Shown here: piece by piece, positions 45,491 to 54,226 of the stretch
Layout: the number at the start of each line of letters is the position of its first letter
How positions within the stretch are numbered: the first letter of the stretch is position 1
From: Bacillus sp. FJAT-27445
GTDB lineage: Bacteria > Bacillota > Bacilli > Bacillales > Cytobacillaceae
DNA length: 64,000 nt
Assembly (NCBI RefSeq): GCF_001510665.1
Contig: NZ_LMTI01000003.1
Coordinates: 583,039-647,038, forward strand
Direction of reading: 5' to 3'
Notes under the pieces: model-generated
Databases searched by the model: none
What the model saw: only the letters and a program-made list of their open reading frames with translations
Told to the model about the DNA's origin: nothing
Program-made: the position numbers and the translations under genes

Positions 45491-46804
45491 TTATAACAAA
45501 ATCGAACTTAGCAATATGCCAATCCCGACAGCGAAAATCGTAGCTACCAACCCTGGGACCATGAAGCTATGGTTCAAAACATATTTTCCAATTCTGGTCG
45601 TTCCCGTCCTGTCGAAGTTGATTGCCGCGACAACAGTAGGATAATTCGGGATGAAAAAGTAGCCGTTTACAGCCGGGAACATTGCGATTAATAGCGCTGG
45701 GTTTATGCCTAATGTGATTCCAAGCGGCATAAGCGTCCTGACTGTTGCTGCCTGGCTGTAGAGAAGGATGGAGAGCGCGAACAGGGCGATGGCGAACAGC
45801 CAAGGCGCCGATGTTACCAAATCCGAAATCGAACCGGATATCATCGCCATATTGCCCTGGAAAAAGGTATCTCCCATCCAGGCGATTCCGAAAATGGCCA
45901 CGACAGCGGCTGCTCCGGCTTTAAACACGCTTCCAGAAACAATATCTTCAACATTTGGTTTGCAGAATAAAAGGATGAGTGCCGCCGCGGTCATCATAAC
46001 GATTTCAATTGAGGCAGGCATGCCCATCCGGGTGAAAACTCCCTCGATATCCCAGCCAGGGCGGAGTTCCTCAAAAGACCCAAGAAGAACAACCGATACA
46101 GCTGCTAAAAGGAACAGGACGACGGAAAGCTTTGCTCCCATTGTTGGAACGAATGCTTTTTTATCTTTTTTAATTGGCGCAAGGCCAGCTTCGAGGCGCT
46201 TCAAATACTCAGGGTCATTTGGTAGCTCCTTGCCCATTTTGCTGGAAACGAAGGCAGCAATCATGCAGGCGATAAAGGTGGACGGAATACAGATCATTAA
46301 AATATCGAGCAATTCAATTTTAAAATCAGTAAGTAGTGCAAGCAATGCGACTGTGGCTGCTGAAATTGGGCTGGCGGTAATAGCCTGCTGGGAGGCGATG
46401 ACCGCGATTGACATTGGCCGTTCAGGCCGGACCCCGGACTCGCGTGATACCTCGGCAATAACAGGAAGCACTGAGTAGGCTACGTGGCCTGTTCCGGCAC
46501 AAAGGGTGAAAATATACGTGACAATTGGAGCAATGAATGTGATTTGTTTAGGGTTTTTCCGCAAAGCCTTCTCGGCGAGATACACTAGGTATTCCATTCC
46601 GCCTGCGGCCTGCAGGGAGCCTGCGGCGGTAACGACAGCTAAAATCATCAGCATGACGTCAATTGGAGCGGAGGTTGGTTGAAGGCCGAAACCGAAAACT
46701 AGGATTGCCAGGCCGACGCCCCCCATAACCCCGAGGCCGACTCCTCCAAGCCTTGCACCTATGAAAATACAGGCCAGGACAACTAAAAATTCAAGCCAAA
46801 ACAT
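45491..46804 (-). CDS. Anaerobic C4-dicarboxylate transporter, DcuA/DcuB family
   Basis: A 437-residue membrane protein with about 10-12 helices. It resembles E. coli DcuA and DcuB throughout: LQPTSAPIDVMLMILAVV, TLCAGTGHVAYSVLPVIAEV, ITASPISAATVAL, LYSQAATVRTLMPLG and FDRTGTTRIGKYV. These proteins exchange aspartate, fumarate or malate for succinate. ATG 46804 follows GGAGGG; the open frame extends to 47065 but that part is not family-like. First gene of the cluster, behind an FNR-like box. Confidence 0.92.
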   Translation of the reverse strand: MFWLEFLVVLACIFIGARLGGVGLGVMGGVGLAILVFGFGLQPTSAPIDVMLMILAVVTAAGSLQAAGGMEYLVYLAEKALRKNPKQITFIAPIVTYIFTLCAGTGHVAYSVLPVIAEVSRESGVRPERPMSIAVIASQQAITASPISAATVALLALLTDFKIELLDILMICIPSTFIACMIAAFVSSKMGKELPNDPEYLKRLEAGLAPIKKDKKAFVPTMGAKLSVVLFLLAAVSVVLLGSFEELRPGWDIEGVFTRMGMPASIEIVMMTAAALILLFCKPNVEDIVSGSVFKAGAAAVVAIFGIAWMGDTFFQGNMAMISGSISDLVTSAPWLFAIALFALSILLYSQAATVRTLMPLGITLGINPALLIAMFPAVNGYFFIPNYPTVVAAINFDRTGTTRIGKYVLNHSFMVPGLVATIFAVGIGILLSSILL

Positions 46805-47139
46805 AATAATAAATCCCTCCTTGCAAGTATGTTTTTTATAAAGCTGGGGTTTATATTCCGTTCGTCCGCGAAATCGCGCCCTCCTCCTTGTGAAGATTTT
46901 CACATGTGGATTCGTTAGGTATAAGAAAAATGATATCGTGTAAGAGCAAGGGCGAATTTCTTGCTTAATCTTGCTGGCTTGTTCCCACGCAAATAGTATA
47001 AGCCTCAGACTATGAAAATCTACAGAAAACGACACGTTGAAGAAAAAAAGTAATACAATTGCCATATTTTTATCAACTAATCTAAAGCTCTTGCATTAAA
47101 ATGGGGCTGTACAACATAAGGTGAAACGAGTGATGGTGC
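46805..47139. promoter_or_regulatory. Divergent control region between the Dcu gene and the sensor kinase
   Basis: 335 bp without a gene. It holds the FNR/CRP-like box at 46889-46904. A minus-strand TATAAA (46850-46855) lies about 44 bp from that box centre. GCAAG and CTTGC form an inverted repeat with 9 bp between them at about 46945-46963. Confidence 0.5.
46889..46904. promoter_or_regulatory. FNR/CRP-like binding box
   Basis: A perfect TGTGA-N6-TCACA dyad, the consensus of B. subtilis FNR. It lies 85 bp upstream of the Dcu start. The spacing to visible -10 boxes is not the classic -41.5. Confidence 0.65.
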
Positions 47140-48435
47140 TTGAACATCATGTGGAGGAATATAGTAATCTATATTTTAATGGCAATTATTGTCCCGATTG
47201 CTGGGGAATTAAAATTCTTCCCTTTTCAGGGGGACCTGCGGGTAAGCCTTGGTACACCTGCTTTTTTCTTCATCTTGTTATGGTTTCGAAAATCGAATCC
47301 AATTCTGGCAGGTTTTTTGACAGGCACCTCCGTTGTCATTTTTCGTATCGTCCTCAATAAAATAGTATATGGGAATTTCTTGCTCGAAGAAGCTATTAAA
47401 CTTCATTTCCCGGTTTTTTTCTATTACGTGGCATTTGCCGTTCTTTTTCACCTCTTCAAAATTAAAAAGCTGTATAAGAACCCAGTTTACCTTGGCCTTT
47501 TTGGAGTGGCAGCCGAAATTATCTCCACGTTGATCGAGCTTTTCTGCAGATCCTTTTTCAGCCAGATGCCCATGACTGCCAAATCGTTTATGATCATCGT
47601 CGGGATTGCTTTTTTCAGAAGCTTTTTCGTTCTTGGATTCTATAATATTTTTGTCATTAGGGAAGCAAGGCTATCCGAGGGGATTCAGAGGAAACGCAAT
47701 GAGGAAATGCTCTTGATGGTTTCGAATTTATATGTTGAAAGGATTCAATTGAAAAAATCTATGAAAAATGCCGAGGAGCTTACCGGAGAATGGTATGCTC
47801 TCTACCGGGAATTAAAGGGCGCCTCAAGGGATGAAGCCGCCAAAAAAGCGCTTGGCATCGCGGGCAGGATGCATGAAGTGAAAAAGGACAGCCAGAGGAT
47901 TTACGCTGGCTTATCAAAGCTGATGGCCAAAGAGAACCTTAAGGACGTCATGTCCATTGAAGAAATCCTGGATGTAGCCGTTACAGCCAATAAACGGTAC
48001 GGGGAAATGCAGGGGAAGCAAATACAGTATGGGGTGGAAACCGCCGGAAGCCACCCCGATTACCATGCAGTCATTCTTCTCTCCCTTCTGAATAACCTGA
48101 TTTCGAATGCTGTTGAAGCAATTTCTTCCGCTGGCAAAATCGGGGTTTGTGTCTGGAGGGACATTGATCAGCTAAGGGTTGTGGTGAAGGATACAGGTTC
48201 CGGCATTCCCGATAGGATAAAAAGCCTTGTTTTCGAACCTGGATTTACAACGAAATTCAGCGAATCCGGAATTGCCTCGAATGGAATAGGGCTTTCGTTC
48301 GTAAAGGATAGCATTGAGAGCTTGGGCGGGGGAATCCTCCTTTTGGAAGGAAGCGGCGGTACGGATTCTTATAAAACCATTTTCCACTTTAGCCTTCCTG
48401 TCAAAGCACTTACAGAAAGAGAGGAATTTTCATGA
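47140..48435 (+). CDS. Sensor histidine kinase, GlnK (YcbA)-like
   Basis: A 431-residue protein: about six N-terminal helices (to about residue 190), a coiled linker (MLLMVSNLYVERIQLKKS), then a histidine-kinase-type ATPase domain with NNLISNAVEAI, DTGSGIP and GIGLSFVKDSIESLGG. No classic H-box is obvious. The form and the partner match B. subtilis GlnK/GlnL, which controls glutamine use. TTG 47140 is taken as start, without a strong ribosome site. Divergent from the Dcu-aspartase operon, whose substrate it may sense. Confidence 0.85.
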   Translation: MNIMWRNIVIYILMAIIVPIAGELKFFPFQGDLRVSLGTPAFFFILLWFRKSNPILAGFLTGTSVVIFRIVLNKIVYGNFLLEEAIKLHFPVFFYYVAFAVLFHLFKIKKLYKNPVYLGLFGVAAEIISTLIELFCRSFFSQMPMTAKSFMIIVGIAFFRSFFVLGFYNIFVIREARLSEGIQRKRNEEMLLMVSNLYVERIQLKKSMKNAEELTGEWYALYRELKGASRDEAAKKALGIAGRMHEVKKDSQRIYAGLSKLMAKENLKDVMSIEEILDVAVTANKRYGEMQGKQIQYGVETAGSHPDYHAVILLSLLNNLISNAVEAISSAGKIGVCVWRDIDQLRVVVKDTGSGIPDRIKSLVFEPGFTTKFSESGIASNGIGLSFVKDSIESLGGGILLLEGSGGTDSYKTIFHFSLPVKALTEREEFS

Positions 48436-49349
48436 AGTTTTTTATCGTGGATGATTCGGCATCCGTACGAGCGATGCTGGCAAACATTATCGAAGATCAT
48501 GGACTCGGCGAGGTAGCGGGGGAAGCGGAAGATGGTTCAGAGGTGTATGTGGATGAACTAGCCAGGAGAAATATTGATATCCTGTTAATCGACCTCTTAA
48601 TGCCGAATCGGGATGGGATTGAAACTTTAAGGGAAATAGCTCCTTACTTTGAAGGCAAAATCATCATGGTCTCCCAGGTTGAAGCGAAAGAGCTTATAGG
48701 TGAAGCCTATACCCTGGGTGTCGAGCATTACATTACAAAACCGATTAACCAGCTTGAGGTAGTCCATATCGTAAAAAAGGTAAGTGATTATCTTCAGATT
48801 CAAAGGTCATTAAACGCTATTCATGAGTCACTTCGAGTTCTCGGCAGTTTAAAAGAAAGCCCCAGCCCCTTGAAAATGAAAAACGCTGTCCCTTCGATTG
48901 TTGCAGCAGGTAAAACCGTGCTGCTGGAACTTGGTATCTATAGCGAGAGTGGAGGCAAGGATCTGCTCGATATGCTGAGTATCCTTTACGCCCACGAAAA
49001 GGAAGGGAACAGGGAGATGCCTCCACTCAAGGATCTATTCCAGCAAGTAATGGTTAAAAGGCTGGGCAGCAAGACGCCCATGGACCAAATCCAGAAGGAA
49101 ACAAAGGCGGGAGAGCAGCGGGTCAGGAGAGCCATCCATCAGGCTCTCGGGCATATTGCATCCATTGGCCTGACCGATTACAGTAACCCTAAATTCGAAA
49201 AATACGCCTCCAAATTTTTCGACTATTCCCATGTGAGATTGAAGATGATCGAACTTGAAAAGAAAACAGCGGGAAGTTCCCTGCATACCCGGATAAATAT
49301 AAAGAAATTTGTTCAGGTCCTGTACAACGAAGCGTTGGAAGGGATGTGA
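48432..49349 (+). CDS. Response regulator, GlnL (YcbB)-like
   Basis: A 305-residue regulator. The receiver domain (about 1-120) has the acidic pair in VDDSA and phospho-acceptor Asp-54 in LIDLLMP. The C-terminal 170 residues match the YcbB-type DNA-binding domain (GAGEQRVRRAIHQALGHI-like stretch) rather than LuxR or OmpR types. It overlaps the kinase gene by 4 bp. A role in controlling the neighbouring aspartate/fumarate genes is inferred from position. Confidence 0.87.
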   Translation: MKFFIVDDSASVRAMLANIIEDHGLGEVAGEAEDGSEVYVDELARRNIDILLIDLLMPNRDGIETLREIAPYFEGKIIMVSQVEAKELIGEAYTLGVEHYITKPINQLEVVHIVKKVSDYLQIQRSLNAIHESLRVLGSLKESPSPLKMKNAVPSIVAAGKTVLLELGIYSESGGKDLLDMLSILYAHEKEGNREMPPLKDLFQQVMVKRLGSKTPMDQIQKETKAGEQRVRRAIHQALGHIASIGLTDYSNPKFEKYASKFFDYSHVRLKMIELEKKTAGSSLHTRINIKKFVQVLYNEALEGM

Positions 49350-49350
49350 A

Positions 49351-49388
49351 AAGGCCTTGTCTTGCCGCTTAGAAGCAAGGCTTTTTTT
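49351..49388. terminator. Bidirectional terminator between convergent signalling genes
   Basis: AAGGCCTTG-type stem (GGCCTTG against CAAGGCT) followed by TTTTTTT on the plus strand, directly at the stop of the opposite kinase. Confidence 0.75.
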
Positions 49389-50473
49389 CAACCGGTTGGG
49401 TGGCTTGCATCCTTAGCAGTAAGCGGCAGACGAATGGTGACCTTCGTCCCTTCATTCTCCTTGCTCCTGATAAACATGCTGCCGCCATGGCTCTTAATGA
49501 TCTCTTTACTAACCATGAGCCCAAGGCCCGTGCCATTTTCCTTCGTACTATAGAAGGGTTGTCCAATTTTCAATAAATCATCTTCGGAAATTCCCGTTCC
49601 TTCGTCCTTCACGCTAAGTATTGCGAATCCTTCCTCATTCTTTATTTCCAGCAATATGGTACCCGCTACAGGCATTGATTCAATTGAGTTTTTAACGATA
49701 TTGATCAGTACCTGCTTGATTTTTCCAGGTGAGCAATGGACCGGTACATCAGCAGATTCATACCGTTCCTCAAAGATGATATTGTTTTCTTTTGCAATCG
49801 GCGTCAGAAGCATTAATACACTCTGAGCAATATCGACAAGGTTTGATATTTCTAGTTTTTTGCAGCGAGGCTTAGCCAGCAGCAATAGGTCGTCGACGAT
49901 GCCCTCCAGCCTGTCAAGCTCGCTTAAAATTACCTGGCTGTACGGGTCCGGTTTCCCTTCGGCAATGAATTGTGTAAACCCTTTAATGGCAGTAAGGGGA
50001 TTCTTGATTTCATGGGCAATCACGGCTGCCATCTGGCCGCTGAGGGATAGTTCCTTATCGGGTTTATTCACATGCAAACCACTATGCCTGACTGTAGTAT
50101 GAAATTGCTTTTTCCCTTGAAAAACGATTGGAACAAGCGAAAATTCCGCTCTTCTCAATTTGCCCCCAGTTCCGGTTACATTCATTTCAAAACGGTTATG
50201 GCTGTCTTCATTCAAATAATTCCATAGGATCATCCGGTCGGGAGGGGAGACAAATTCAAGCAGGGAGGAGCCATTTCCCTTTTTTTGATCAGTTAGGCCA
50301 AAAAAGGTTTCACCCTCACTATTGAGGTAAGTCCAAATTCCTTCACTGGAAAGCGTCCCGATGATATCCTTCGAATATTCAACGAGGAGACGGTATCTTT
50401 CCCGGGTATCCAATTCCTCTTGTCCCATCATGGCTTGCTTTCGAGAGACAGTATCTGTTTCCCTTTGGAACAA
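49388..50473 (-). CDS. PAS-domain sensor histidine kinase (sporulation-kinase-like)
   Basis: A 361-residue soluble kinase: a PAS domain (about 24-130), dimerisation domain with phospho-acceptor His-154 in AHEIKNPLTAIKGF, and an ATPase domain (NIVKNSIES, DEGTGIS, GTGLGLMVSKEII). The architecture resembles the Kin family that feeds the Spo0A phosphorelay. No regulator is encoded beside it, as is usual for phosphorelay kinases. TTG 50473 is the frame start; an internal ATG at residue 15 is an alternative. Confidence 0.87.
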   Translation of the reverse strand: MFQRETDTVSRKQAMMGQEELDTRERYRLLVEYSKDIIGTLSSEGIWTYLNSEGETFFGLTDQKKGNGSSLLEFVSPPDRMILWNYLNEDSHNRFEMNVTGTGGKLRRAEFSLVPIVFQGKKQFHTTVRHSGLHVNKPDKELSLSGQMAAVIAHEIKNPLTAIKGFTQFIAEGKPDPYSQVILSELDRLEGIVDDLLLLAKPRCKKLEISNLVDIAQSVLMLLTPIAKENNIIFEERYESADVPVHCSPGKIKQVLINIVKNSIESMPVAGTILLEIKNEEGFAILSVKDEGTGISEDDLLKIGQPFYSTKENGTGLGLMVSKEIIKSHGGSMFIRSKENEGTKVTIRLPLTAKDASHPTG

Positions 50474-50665
50474 TACGCTTCATTCCTCTCATATAAAAGT
50501 AGAAATATATTCAAGACAAGGATTGTCAAAAATGGTATAATTAGCCTGTCAAAATAACAGGTAAAAACAGGTATTAAAGCCTAGTTTAGCCTGATGATTC
50601 AAGGGTTTATGGAAAAATTTGTACACCTTCCTTCCTATTATTGCATAATACTCCCACAACTGTTT

Positions 50666-50710
50666 TTGCGGATAGACGCATATGGCATTGCGTCAATCTT
50701 TTAGTATGAT
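50666..50710 (+). promoter_or_regulatory. Candidate ComA box and promoter of comQ
   Basis: TTGCGG-N4-ACGCAT (50666-50681) fits the ComA consensus TTGCGG-N4-CCGCAA in its first half and the CGCA core. A third half-site TTGCG follows at 50688, then a -10-like TATGAT at 50705-50710. No good -35 is present, as in activator-dependent promoters. Confidence 0.5.
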
Positions 50711-50754
50711 TAATACAATTGATTAACAGAGTATGATTTTTGGAGGATGGCTTT

Positions 50755-51669
50755 GTGACCGTCAAGGTGCCGGAAAGAATATTCGATTCAATGGTAGGGT
50801 TGATAAGAAAATCTGTTTTGCAGGAGGACCTTCAGGAAAAAATTATTGCATATGTTGAGTACAAGGCCATAAAGGGGTTTCCGTTTGCTGAATTGGCTAT
50901 CCTGCATTACAGCATGATGAATGGGGCGAAAACAAAAGAAATCCTGGCAATCTGTGCGGCGGTGGAACTCCTGGTTCTGGCGGGTGACATCCTCGATGAT
51001 TTAGAGGACGGGGATGCAGCTGGTAACCCCTGGCTTCTGGATAAAGCAGTAGGCCTTAATGCTTCGACAGCAATCCTGATGCTTGCTATCAATCTCTTAA
51101 ACCAGTCAAACCACCCATTCAAGGAGGAAGCGGCAGGAATTTTCATCGAATATACTTTGTTGGCGTGCAATGGCCAGCATATGGATTTAACGAATCAGCT
51201 TCCGGATGAAAGTGAATGCCTCAATGCAATTCTTTTAAAATCCGGGTCGCTTGCTGCTCTCGCTTGCCTGGTTGGATCTGCATTGGCCATCGGCTCTCCC
51301 CCAGAACCAATTGCCCGCTATTCAAGGTACATCGGCCTTATTGGCCAGCTTAATAATGACCTTCAGGACTTATGGGGACGGAACAATAAGAGCGACCTGC
51401 TTGGCAGAAAGTATACGCTCCCCACACTTTATCTGCTAAAAGGAAAAAGTGAGGCCTCCGCGCTGATCCGCAAGTATTATAGTTGGGAAGTTGGCCAGGA
51501 TGAGCTAGTCAGAAACAATGAAAAAATATCTGCCGCCATCTTGGAGAGCGGCGTCCATACATACATCGGAGTAATGAAAAAAATCTATCAAAACAAAGTG
51601 AAACATGAACTAAAGCATCTTGGTGTAAGCCATCAATATATAGATCAGCTGATCCAATATACCTTATAG
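50755..51669 (+). CDS. comQ: ComX isoprenyltransferase ComQ
   Basis: A 304-residue polyprenyl-synthase-like enzyme that isoprenylates and helps process the ComX pheromone. The first Asp-rich motif DDLED is at 81-85, and the second aspartate region reads LNNDLQDLWG. GTG 50755 follows GGAGGATGG at 50742-50750; TTG 50740 overlaps that site. It lies 13 bp upstream of comX and heads the comQXPA locus, which confirms the family call. Confidence 0.93.
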   Translation: MTVKVPERIFDSMVGLIRKSVLQEDLQEKIIAYVEYKAIKGFPFAELAILHYSMMNGAKTKEILAICAAVELLVLAGDILDDLEDGDAAGNPWLLDKAVGLNASTAILMLAINLLNQSNHPFKEEAAGIFIEYTLLACNGQHMDLTNQLPDESECLNAILLKSGSLAALACLVGSALAIGSPPEPIARYSRYIGLIGQLNNDLQDLWGRNNKSDLLGRKYTLPTLYLLKGKSEASALIRKYYSWEVGQDELVRNNEKISAAILESGVHTYIGVMKKIYQNKVKHELKHLGVSHQYIDQLIQYTL

Positions 51670-51682
51670 GGGGAGGAATATG

Positions 51683-51844
51683 ATGCTTGAAGTTATTCAA
51701 TTTCTTGTCGGGAACCTTGATGTGCTCGAAAAGGTAAAGGACGGGACAGCAAGCCTGATAGGGGTCAATTCAGAGGAGCTGAAAGCGATTTACGAGGTCT
51801 TTTTTGACGGAACAATCACTCCATCGGCCTATTACTGGGAGTAA
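51683..51844 (+). CDS. comX: ComX pheromone precursor
   Basis: A 53-residue peptide. The N-terminal part (LEVIQFLVGNLDVLEKVKDG) and the LIGV stretch are typical of ComX leaders. The C-terminus is TPSAYYWE; the single Trp-52 is the expected isoprenylation site, here the penultimate residue. ATG 51683 is 6 bp from GGGGGAGGA, while ATG 51680 is too close. It lies between comQ and comP, where ComX is always found. The mature pheromone length cannot be told from sequence. Confidence 0.92.
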   Translation: MLEVIQFLVGNLDVLEKVKDGTASLIGVNSEELKAIYEVFFDGTITPSAYYWE

Positions 51845-51848
51845 ACGG

Positions 51849-51877
51849 AAGGCCGGGAGAACCCATTTCCCGGCCTT
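51849..51877 (+). terminator. Hairpin between comX and comP
   Basis: A perfect AAGGCCGGGA/TCCCGGCCTT stem (51849-51858 and 51868-51877), 4 bp after the comX stop. Only TTGAG follows, and the comP ribosome site begins right behind it. It may attenuate comP or stabilise comQX mRNA. Confidence 0.6.
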
Positions 51878-51889
51878 TGAGGTGAGACT

Positions 51890-54226
51890 ATGAAACTGGC
51901 AGAATTTCAGCGGGCCATCCTGCAAATTTCAGTATTGGCCGTTTTAACATTGGCGATATACTTTGTTTTTGTCATAACCAAATACCCCCTCATTGGCTTG
52001 GAGGTTGAACAGGCAAATGGGCAATGGCTTGTCAAACAGCTATATGGCAAGGGCTGGGCCGCAGATTCCGGGATTGAAAAGGGTGATGCCATTTATCTGG
52101 TGAATGAAGCACCGCCGGATAAACACAGGTCCGTAACCCGGTTCGGCAGGGTTGAAATGGCTAGGAACATTACAATTACCGATAAAGCAAATAGCCGCCA
52201 AACCTATTTAGTTTCTTATCAGACAATGGATGAGAGAAAGGCTTTTTATTCCTTTGTGCCGATCCTGTTTATCTGCATGTCTTTATTTCTATGTCTCTTT
52301 TTATTTATGCAAAAAGTTGATGACGAATCTATTTTCCTATTGATATGCTTCCTCCTTTTACTGGGAATTTCCTATTTGGGATCGTTTGTTTCCGCTAGGG
52401 GGGATTTAATAGGAAGGCTTTCCACAACAATTACATTTCCAGGCTCACTGATCCTTTTCGTCCATTTCATGAAAAGTTATTTCCGAAGATACAATCTTGA
52501 ACTAATCGGTGACCGTGAGATGAAGGGAATCTATCTGTTTTACCTGCTTGCTATGGTTTTGCTTTCGGGGAGCTTTTTCCTTCCAAGACTGACTTCGGCA
52601 ATGACGATTGTAAAATTAGTATTCTTCCTTTTCCTATTATCCTGTTTTCTCTTCCTGCTTTCACGCTTTTATAGCAGATATAAAAACTCGGAAGGTAAAA
52701 ACATTCTAAAAATCCTTTGGTTTACGCTCTTTTTGGCATTCGCGCCATCTGTTGTTTTCTATGTATTTCCGCTAATTGCCTTTAAAAAAGAACTGGTTTC
52801 AGCTGAAATAACAGGCTTGTTCATCCTTGTCATTCCACTGATGTTCTCCTACCTGCTGCTGGCGGAAAAGCTGTTCGATATTGATTTTTTACTAAGTAGG
52901 CTGAGGTATTATTCAATCCTCTCCTTACCGTTTTCGTTTGGCGTTTCACTATTGTTATGGAAACCGCTCCATCTTGGTTTGGCATCCAGGGAAATGGTTC
53001 TGATTGTCCTTGTTTTCTTTTCTTGCAGCATCCTGTTTTTATATTGCAAGGAGTTCATGGATTTTAAAGCAAGGGACCATCTCTTTTCACAAAGAAGCAA
53101 CTATGAAGCAAGCCTTTACACTTTTTTTCAAAAAGCGAAGTATGAAACGAAGGTTTCCAGCCTGCTTTCGAACCTTGCAGAGGAGGTCCGGAAAGTCCTG
53201 CGGGTTAAGGAAGTCCATATCCTCGAAATCAAGCCGGAAAAAGATGATAAATGGGTACTGACAAAGAGGGGTGGCCTTCCAGACTCGATCGTTGAGGATA
53301 TCCAAGGCATCAATTGGGATGTAATCCGTGCAGGAACGCTGGTTGAAATCCATAACGGCTTTTGTATTATCATTGGGGAACATAAAAAGCGGAAAAGCGT
53401 GTTGTTCAGCGGATTAAAGCGATATCGGACAAACCTGAACGTCCAGGAAAAAATCTGGCTTGAGACAATAGCCTATTTTTCCAGCATCCTGCTTGAAAAT
53501 TTTCAGCTGATAGAGGACTTGTTCCGCCGGATTGAGGATTATAAGGAACAGGCCAGAAGCAATAATGAAACCTATCCTTATTGGTTGTCGAGGCTTCTGT
53601 TCTCACTCTCCGAAAAGGAACGCCTCAATCTTTCAGTCGATCTGCATGATTCCGTCCTGCAGGATTTATTGCAGCTTTTGCGCGAGGTTGAATTAATTAG
53701 AAGCAAAGTTCCGAATCCTGACATTAAAAATGATTTGTTCGTCCTGAAAGAGCGGATGCTTGACAATATCCATATGCTGAGGGATACCTGCAATGAATTG
53801 AGGCCGCCGTTTTTAAGGGAGCTCGGAATCATCCAGTCCATTCAAAATCTGATAGACCAGACAAAGCTCCGCTCAAACTTTATTCTGCGCACAGAGTTGG
53901 ACCCGTTAATCAGCGGCCTTGATCAGGAGAGGGAGCTGGCGCTTTACCGCGTTGTCCAGGAATTGTTGAATAACGCAATGAAGCACTCGGATGCTGCCGA
54001 TGTAAAGCTCTCTTTAAGAAAAATAGGAAACTGTGCCATCCTCTTATACCGTGATAACGGGAAGGGAATGGATATGAAAAAACTCGGTGATTCCTTTAAA
54101 ACGATGGGGATAGCGGGGATAAAGGAACGGATTAGAAGCCTGGGAGGAAGGGTAATGATTACCTCCAGCCCTGGTGACGGATTAAGCGTCCAAATTGAAG
54201 TCGATACCCGGGGGGAAGAACGATGA
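51890..54226 (+). CDS. comP: ComX-sensing histidine kinase ComP
   Basis: A 778-residue membrane kinase. One helix (about 12-32) is followed by a PDZ-like extracytoplasmic segment (to about 115), then seven or more helices to about 395 that form the pheromone-sensing part, a GAF-like linker, and a NarX-type kinase core. VDLHDSVLQDLLQLLREVE holds the phospho-acceptor histidine, and the ATPase part has ELLNNAMKHS and MGIAGIKERI. GAGGTGAG precedes the start. It overlaps comA by 4 bp. Typical ComP size and topology. Confidence 0.93.
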   Translation: MKLAEFQRAILQISVLAVLTLAIYFVFVITKYPLIGLEVEQANGQWLVKQLYGKGWAADSGIEKGDAIYLVNEAPPDKHRSVTRFGRVEMARNITITDKANSRQTYLVSYQTMDERKAFYSFVPILFICMSLFLCLFLFMQKVDDESIFLLICFLLLLGISYLGSFVSARGDLIGRLSTTITFPGSLILFVHFMKSYFRRYNLELIGDREMKGIYLFYLLAMVLLSGSFFLPRLTSAMTIVKLVFFLFLLSCFLFLLSRFYSRYKNSEGKNILKILWFTLFLAFAPSVVFYVFPLIAFKKELVSAEITGLFILVIPLMFSYLLLAEKLFDIDFLLSRLRYYSILSLPFSFGVSLLLWKPLHLGLASREMVLIVLVFFSCSILFLYCKEFMDFKARDHLFSQRSNYEASLYTFFQKAKYETKVSSLLSNLAEEVRKVLRVKEVHILEIKPEKDDKWVLTKRGGLPDSIVEDIQGINWDVIRAGTLVEIHNGFCIIIGEHKKRKSVLFSGLKRYRTNLNVQEKIWLETIAYFSSILLENFQLIEDLFRRIEDYKEQARSNNETYPYWLSRLLFSLSEKERLNLSVDLHDSVLQDLLQLLREVELIRSKVPNPDIKNDLFVLKERMLDNIHMLRDTCNELRPPFLRELGIIQSIQNLIDQTKLRSNFILRTELDPLISGLDQERELALYRVVQELLNNAMKHSDAADVKLSLRKIGNCAILLYRDNGKGMDMKKLGDSFKTMGIAGIKERIRSLGGRVMITSSPGDGLSVQIEVDTRGEER

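Noticed and set aside
46805-47065. Extended N-terminus of the Dcu transporter
   Set aside because: The extra 87 residues are not membrane-transporter-like; GGAGGG precedes ATG 46804, and the FNR-like box lies inside the extension.
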